Source of the DNA: Thermohalobaculum sp038534135 | GTDB lineage: Bacteria; Pseudomonadota; Alphaproteobacteria; Rhodobacterales; Rhodobacteraceae | Reading direction: 5' to 3' | DNA length: 64,000 nucleotides | Assembly (NCBI GenBank): GCA_038534135.1 | Contig: JBCAXJ010000002.1 | Coordinates: 62,001-126,000 of the forward strand | In this document: one piece after another, positions 59,738 to 64,000 of the stretch | Layout of the letters: each line of letters opens with the position of its first letter | Numbering within the stretch: the first letter of the stretch is position 1 | The notes under the pieces: generated by a model | What the model was told of the DNA's origin: nothing | The model's database searches: none | Seen by the model: the letters and a program-made list of their open reading frames with translations, nothing else | Position numbers and translations under genes: made by a program

Positions 59738-60094
59738 ATGACCAGCAAGGTTCGGGCATTGGGACGAAGTGCGCTTGCCGCACTACTCTGCCTGTCGATT
59801 GTCATCTGGTCTGTTGTCCCAGCCGTCATGCATACGCCGAAGGTCATCCAGACGATCCAGGATCATCTGGAAGTGATTGCGGATCACGGACATTCGCATG
59901 GGTTCGAAGAAGACCTGGCGTGGGCGCTTCACGGACATAGCCATGATGTTGGCGATCATGACCACAGCCAAGCCCTGTTGATTACTGCCAATAGCGCCGG
60001 GGAGCGCCTCAGCTATCGCGACCGATGGCGCACGCGTCTGTCGTCGCCGAAATCTACCCGCATCTTCCGCATCGAACGGCCTCCCATCGTCTGA
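59738..60094 (+). CDS. His-rich periplasmic metal-binding protein
   Basis: A 118-residue protein with a hydrophobic N-terminal segment (ALAALLCLSIVIWSVVPAV) and a metal-chelating stretch at residues 48-78 with ADHGHSHG and HGHSHDVGDHDHSQ. The C-terminus is basic. It likely buffers Ni/Co in the periplasm. It is divergent from the repressor, followed by the HupE-like gene. Confidence 0.75.
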   Translation: MTSKVRALGRSALAALLCLSIVIWSVVPAVMHTPKVIQTIQDHLEVIADHGHSHGFEEDLAWALHGHSHDVGDHDHSQALLITANSAGERLSYRDRWRTRLSSPKSTRIFRIERPPIV

Positions 60095-60195
60095 TCGGCC
60101 CTCAAAGACCGTTCTAACATCAGATATGCGGAGACCAATCCAAGATCCCGATCCAACGGGCTAGGGGGCACTCGGCGATATGCCGGGCTGCTCTC

Positions 60196-60870
60196 ATGCC
60201 CCTCGTCCTTCTAACGGCCCTCGTGCTCAGCGCAGGCCAAGCTCTCGCCCATGCCGTCACCGCCGGTGACGCGGGCTACATTCAAGAAATCTGGGGCGTG
60301 AACCTCATCCCCTTCACCTATCTCGGCGCCAAGCACATGGTAACCGGATACGATCACATCCTGTTCCTGCTGGGCGTCGTCTTCTTTCTCTACAAGATGA
60401 AGGATGTCGCCATCTACGTCAGCCTGTTCGCCATCGGCCATTCGGTCACGATGCTGGCGGGCGTCTGGTTCGGGTGGGGTGTGAACGCCTACATCATCGA
60501 CGCCATTATCGGCCTTAGCGTGGTCTACAAGGCACTCGACAACCTCGGGGCTTATCAACGGTGGTTCGGTTTCCAGCCCAACACCAAGGCAGCGACGCTG
60601 ATCTTCGGGCTGTTCCACGGAACAGGTCTGGCGACCAAAATCCTCGACTACGACATCCCCGAGGAAGGACTGTTGCCCAACTTGCTCGCGTTTAACGTTG
60701 GCGTCGAGATAGGCCAAATCCTCGCGCTTGCCGTAATCCTGATCGTGATGGGGTACTGGCGGCGATCACCGTCCTTCTTCCGCCAAGCCTACACCGCCAA
60801 CGTCGTGATGATGTCCCTCGGTTTTATGCTGATGGGCTTTCAGATCACCGGCTACTTCGTGGCCGTTTAG
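60196..60870 (+). CDS. HupE/UreJ-like membrane protein
   Basis: A 224-residue protein with a signal-like N-terminus and about six helices. GAKHMVTGYDHILFLLG resembles the HupE metal motif (H-x-x-x-G-x-DH); ATLIFGLFHGTGLA is a second conserved element. HupE proteins move nickel or cobalt; here the context argues for efflux or sensing of excess metal. The next gene starts 12 bp downstream. Confidence 0.85.
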   Translation: MPLVLLTALVLSAGQALAHAVTAGDAGYIQEIWGVNLIPFTYLGAKHMVTGYDHILFLLGVVFFLYKMKDVAIYVSLFAIGHSVTMLAGVWFGWGVNAYIIDAIIGLSVVYKALDNLGAYQRWFGFQPNTKAATLIFGLFHGTGLATKILDYDIPEEGLLPNLLAFNVGVEIGQILALAVILIVMGYWRRSPSFFRQAYTANVVMMSLGFMLMGFQITGYFVAV

Positions 60871-60882
60871 AGGAGAACGCAA

Positions 60883-61497
60883 ATGTTCAACGCAGAAAAA
60901 CCCAGCCTCGAAGAACTGCCCAGCTCGGCACAACTGATCCGCTCCACCGTCATCGCAGCGGTCGGCGCCGTGGTGATCCTGGTGACCGTAGTATTGCCCG
61001 CCGAGTATGGCGTGGACCCGACGGGCGTAGGCCGCGCCCTAGGGTTGGCCGAGATGGGCGAGATCAAGCAGGAACTGCAACGAGAAGCCGAGGAGGACGC
61101 TCAACAACACAGTGCCATCACCGCGCCGAGCTTGGCCGACATCCTCTCGGAACTGTTTGTCTCGAAGGCGCACGCTGAAGAGGTATGGCGAGACACCGTA
61201 GTGTTCACGCTTGCCCCCGGCGCTTCCGCTGAGATCAAAATGGTCATGGCAGAAGGTGACGTCGCGGACTACGTGTGGACGGCAGAAGGAGGCCGGATCA
61301 ACTTCGACCTCCACGCCCATGGCGGCGGTCAATCTGTGACCTATGACAAAGGCCGCGGTAAGACAGAAGGAGATGGCAGCATCTCCGCGCCGTTTCCTGG
61401 CGAACACGGCTGGTTCTGGCGCAACCGTGACAAGCAGGACGTGACAATCACTCTTCAGGTGCGCGGCAGTTATTCGGAGATCAAGGAAACGTACTAA
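60883..61497 (+). CDS. Transmembrane anchor protein of the metal module
   Basis: A 204-residue protein with one membrane helix (STVIAAVGAVVILVTVVLPAEYGVDPTG), a charged linker and a C-terminal beta-rich domain (VVFTLAPGASAEIKMVMAEGD, YVWTAEGG, FNFDLHAHGG-like pattern as INFDLHAHGGG). Such proteins are found next to HupE-like genes in metal-resistance clusters; their role is not established. A strong hairpin follows. Confidence 0.78.
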   Translation: MFNAEKPSLEELPSSAQLIRSTVIAAVGAVVILVTVVLPAEYGVDPTGVGRALGLAEMGEIKQELQREAEEDAQQHSAITAPSLADILSELFVSKAHAEEVWRDTVVFTLAPGASAEIKMVMAEGDVADYVWTAEGGRINFDLHAHGGGQSVTYDKGRGKTEGDGSISAPFPGEHGWFWRNRDKQDVTITLQVRGSYSEIKETY

Positions 61498-61509
61498 GCA
61501 CTGGCTACG

Positions 61510-61536
61510 GCCGTTCGGTTCGACGTGCCGAACGGC
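61510..61536 (+). terminator. Hairpin terminating the metal module
   Basis: GCCGTTCGG (61510-61518) pairs perfectly with CCGAACGGC (61528-61536) around a 9-base loop, followed by GGCTTT. It lies 13 bp after the anchor protein stop. Short T-run, so moderate strength. Confidence 0.7.
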
Positions 61537-61751
61537 GGCTTTCAGGGAAGAGTTGTGATGCCGAGCGTTTCACTCGGATGGCAGTTTCGTCCCGACAGCT
61601 GCCGTTTGGGCACACGCAGTGTAGAAGCTATCCCAACTCCGAAAACGTCTTACTCGCATGCTTCGAACCTTCATATCAGATGATGGTGCGGAGCCGCATG
61701 CGACCGCAAGCTTGATGTTGACCCGCCGAACCGGACGCGCATCTATCCACC

Positions 61752-62261
61752 ATGACATTGCGCGCGCCGACGACCTCCGATGCGTCCAGCATCGCCGCCA
61801 TCTCCATCGAGGTGTGGATCGGCACCTATCTCAAGCGCGGCGTGAGCGCGTTCTTCGCCGATTATGCATTGCAGGAGTTTACCCGGCCAAAGACAGAGCG
61901 GCTGATCTCCGACCCCAACGAGTTCATGCGCGTGTCCGAGAACGAGGACGGGATCGACGGCTTTGTCCGCGTATCGTCAGGCCGTGAAGCGCCGGTCGAT
62001 GGGTGCTCGGACGTGGAGATCTCGACGCTCTACGTCCAGCCTCGGCATCACGGCAAGGGCATCGGGAAGCGTCTTCTGCATGCGGCGTTCGACCATTGCC
62101 GCGCCTTGGCCGTGCCGTCGGTCTGGCTGACCACCAATGCGCAGAACGACCCGGCGATCGCCTTCTACCGCGCTCAAGGCTTCGAACATGTCGGGGAGAC
62201 CCACTTTCGCATCGAAGACGAGGGCTACCTGAACAACGTCTACCGCTACGATCTTCCGTGA
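61752..62261 (+). CDS. GNAT-family N-acetyltransferase
   Basis: A 169-residue acetyltransferase starting MTLRAPTTSDASSIAAISIEVWIGTYLK. The acetyl-CoA loop is QPRHHGKGIGKRLL, followed by NDPAIAFYRAQGFEHVGETHF. The substrate is unknown. Separated from the metal module by the terminator and a 254-bp stretch without other genes. Confidence 0.9.
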   Translation: MTLRAPTTSDASSIAAISIEVWIGTYLKRGVSAFFADYALQEFTRPKTERLISDPNEFMRVSENEDGIDGFVRVSSGREAPVDGCSDVEISTLYVQPRHHGKGIGKRLLHAAFDHCRALAVPSVWLTTNAQNDPAIAFYRAQGFEHVGETHFRIEDEGYLNNVYRYDLP

Positions 62262-62307
62262 AGACACCGCTGGCGAGGTCCCGCAACGCTGTCCGACCTA
62301 GCGCGGT

Positions 62308-62700
62308 TCAGCCGCGTCGGATCTCGAAGTGCCACCAGTTCGGTGGTCCGTCACGATAGGAATGCGACACCGGGACAAGCTGCGCCGCGTCCGCGTTGTC
62401 AAAGCAGCCCAGCAGCAAGGCGACCACCGGGTCGTCATCCATCGCGCCCAATGTGCTGCCGCAGAGCGGGCAGAACGCCCGGCTGGAACAGTCCGATGAC
62501 CGGTAAACCGCCGGTTCGCCGCCTGGCCCGGTCCACGTCACGGCCTGTCTGGGAAACTCGACCCAGACTGTCGTGAGCGCACCGCTATGGCGCTGGCACA
62601 TCTTGCAAGAGCACGAATGTGGCCTCAGCGCAGGGGCCTTAGCCTCGAAGCGGATGGCACCGCAAAGGCACCCCCCTGTGTGAACGGCGTCACTCGGCAT
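62308..62700 (-). CDS. GFA-family (Mss4-like) zinc protein
   Basis: A 130-residue protein of the GFA/CENP-V family. Zinc ligands: GGCLCGAIRF, SCSCKMCQRHSGA and FCPLCGSTLG. Family members were named for glutathione-dependent formaldehyde activation, but that activity is doubtful for most. It is in the same direction as the asparaginase gene, 67 bp downstream of it. Confidence 0.9.
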   Translation of the reverse strand: MPSDAVHTGGCLCGAIRFEAKAPALRPHSCSCKMCQRHSGALTTVWVEFPRQAVTWTGPGGEPAVYRSSDCSSRAFCPLCGSTLGAMDDDPVVALLLGCFDNADAAQLVPVSHSYRDGPPNWWHFEIRRG

Positions 62701-62767
62701 TCAGGGCCTCAAGCCTTCGTTGCAATCCAGGCACTATGCGCCGGGCGGCAATCAGCCTGCAACTCTG

Positions 62768-63760
62768 TCAGGTCAGAACAGCGGTGGCGCGGATCCGTCC
62801 GCAATCGATCCCGCGCCGGTTCAGCACGGGAGCGTCCGCCAGACCCAGCACCGCAGGATCGTTCGGGTCCAAAGCACCAAACCGCGCCAACAGGGCCGCG
62901 ATCGCCGCGTTGCTGCCCCGGGTCGCGCCGTCGTCGATCTTCAGCGCGATGCCCAGACCGGCCTCGGGCAGAATGCCGACGAACACGCCCTCGGCCCCGG
63001 TCTTGACGGCGGCCTTGCCCTTGGCGGCCCGCATCAGCGAGGTGCACGCACGGCCCTCGCCCGCGACCAGCACGGGATGCGCCATCATCGCATCGCGCAG
63101 CCGCGCCGCCGCCTGGGCACGAACACCGCCAAAGCCCGCCGCGGGATCCGCGAAGCCTGCCATCGCCGTGGCAAGCCCGCTCAGGGAAATCGCATGGTTC
63201 GGTGCGGAGCAGCCATCGATGGCGTGTCCGACGGGATCCTGGCGCGCGGTCTCGGCGGTGGCTGCCCGAATCGCCTGCTGCACCGGGTGGTCGGTCTCGA
63301 GGTATTCGGGACCGCCCTTCATGTGCGTGCTGAGCGTCAGCATCCCGGAATGCTTGCCAGAGCAGTTGTTGTGAAGCTGGGTCGGAACCAGACTTTCTCT
63401 GACAAGCTGCTTCCGGGCATCGCCGTCATCAGGGTCCTGTGGCCCGCACCGAAGTGCGGCATCGCTCAGTCCCAGGCTCTCCAGCCATGTCGCGGCAAGA
63501 TCCGTGTGGACGCGGGCGCCCTTGTGCGAGGCACAGGCGAGCGCGAGATGCCGATCGCTCAGACCGTGCACGTCGGCGGCACCGCTTTCAACCAGCGGCA
63601 GCGCCTGGACCATCTTGCACGATGATCTGGGCAGGATCGGCGTGTCGATGTCCCCCAGGCTCAGGACAACCGCGCCATCCGGCCGGCACACCGCCACCGA
63701 GCCACGATGAACGCATTCCAGCACCGGGCCGCGGTGCACTTCTGCAAGGATTGGATTCAT
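62768..63760 (-). CDS. Rhizobial-type (type II-like AnsA_II family) asparaginase
   Basis: A 330-residue protein matching the asparaginase family typified by Rhizobium etli: VLECVHRGSVAVCRPDGAVV, RSSCKMVQALPLVESGAA, LHNNCSGKHSGML, DGCSAPNHAI and FVGILPEAGLGIALKIDDGA. Distinct from the classical enteric enzyme. ATG 63760 is used; a TTG lies directly before it. Cytosolic. It follows the sigma-factor gene by 58 bp. Confidence 0.92.
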   Translation of the reverse strand: MNPILAEVHRGPVLECVHRGSVAVCRPDGAVVLSLGDIDTPILPRSSCKMVQALPLVESGAADVHGLSDRHLALACASHKGARVHTDLAATWLESLGLSDAALRCGPQDPDDGDARKQLVRESLVPTQLHNNCSGKHSGMLTLSTHMKGGPEYLETDHPVQQAIRAATAETARQDPVGHAIDGCSAPNHAISLSGLATAMAGFADPAAGFGGVRAQAAARLRDAMMAHPVLVAGEGRACTSLMRAAKGKAAVKTGAEGVFVGILPEAGLGIALKIDDGATRGSNAAIAALLARFGALDPNDPAVLGLADAPVLNRRGIDCGRIRATAVLT

Positions 63761-63818
63761 CAAGGTGTTCCCGGATCGCGGTGGCGTGGATGGGCGTTAG
63801 GCGCAAGGCGCCACCGCG

Positions 63819-64000
63819 TCAATCGTTCAACTCGTCCGAGAACGTGTCGCCCAACGCCGTGCGCAACCGCCCAAAGGCCAGCCGGATGCGCGACTTGACG
63901 GTCCCCAGCGGCACGTCGAGCTGTTCGGCGATCTCGCCATGCGACAGCCCGGCGAAGAACGACAGCCGGACAATTTCGCGCTGTTCATCGCTCAGTTCGG
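63819..64000 (-). CDS. ECF-type RNA polymerase sigma factor (C-terminal part)
   Basis: The last 59 residues of a sigma-70 family protein: LSDEQREIVRLSFFAGLSHGEIAEQLDVPLGTVKSRIRLAFGRLR is region 4.2, the -35-binding helix-turn-helix. The N-terminal part lies outside the window. The size of the visible part and the short tail (LGDTFSDELND) fit an ECF sigma factor, possibly of the group with a ChrR/RskA anti-sigma gene, which is not visible here. Confidence 0.85.
   Translation of the reverse strand, partial: ELSDEQREIVRLSFFAGLSHGEIAEQLDVPLGTVKSRIRLAFGRLRTALGDTFSDELND

Overview
The window is high-GC chromosomal DNA, densely packed on both strands, with gene content typical of marine Alphaproteobacteria of the order Rhodobacterales (Roseobacter-like). 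The indications are the cytochrome c maturation genes ccmF-ccmH, TtcA, YidC-MOSC-EngB, a PQQ alcohol dehydrogenase with its own sensor system, an oxalate/formate C1 cluster, and many stop/start overlaps of the ATGA or TGATG kind. No rRNA, tRNA or CRISPR array was seen. Assignment to a genus is not possible from the sequence alone.

Layout. 1-4.9 kb: a truncated family 2 glycosyltransferase, an AT-rich YopT-like cysteine peptidase, a ferredoxin, a VOC protein and two tiny double-glycine-leader peptides just downstream of ftsY. 5-10 kb: ftsY, an SGNH-like membrane-anchored protein, ccmF and ccmH. 10.1-13.2 kb: a minus-strand group made of an unknown 131-residue protein, a PhyH-type dioxygenase and a cyclooxygenase-like haem peroxidase. 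13.4-17.1 kb: GST, DCC protein, ttcA, and a SoxR-controlled VOC gene with a textbook SoxR promoter. 17.2-25 kb: yidC, two tandem MOSC genes, engB, an HTTM-like protein, and pyrG coupled to a hydratase. 25.1-30.9 kb: rph, rdgB, RidA, hemW and small genes. 30.9-33.6 kb: mutS.

33.7-44 kb is the metabolic centrepiece. A GntR regulator with two putative operators precedes oxc and frc (oxalyl-CoA decarboxylase and formyl-CoA transferase), a small membrane protein, a VOC protein, a stand-alone 10-formyl-THF hydrolase-like protein and fhs (formate-THF ligase). After a gap comes a PQQ alcohol dehydrogenase carrying the Asp-Tyr-Asp motif of lanthanide enzymes, closed by a strong terminator. From 44.9 to 48.2 kb a LuxR-type response regulator, a FIST sensor and a histidine kinase form an operon behind a perfect 16-bp palindrome; it probably controls alcohol oxidation.

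48.2-58.9 kb is mixed: esterase, MarR with operator, an orphan histidine kinase, an IS21 transposase relic, several low-GC membrane or outer-membrane genes, rimO, a cytochrome c, GNAT and SDR genes. 59.2-61.5 kb is a metal (probably Ni/Co) module: an RcnR/CsoR-type repressor, a decayed MFS exporter, a His-rich periplasmic protein, a HupE-like protein and a membrane anchor protein. The window ends with GNAT, GFA and asparaginase genes and the 3' end of an ECF-type sigma factor.

The most interesting items are the orphan double-glycine peptide pair, the YopT-like protease with Glu at the Asp position, the cyclooxygenase-like/PhyH group, and three copies of a covarying REP-like hairpin, two of which lie inside or at the start of protein genes.
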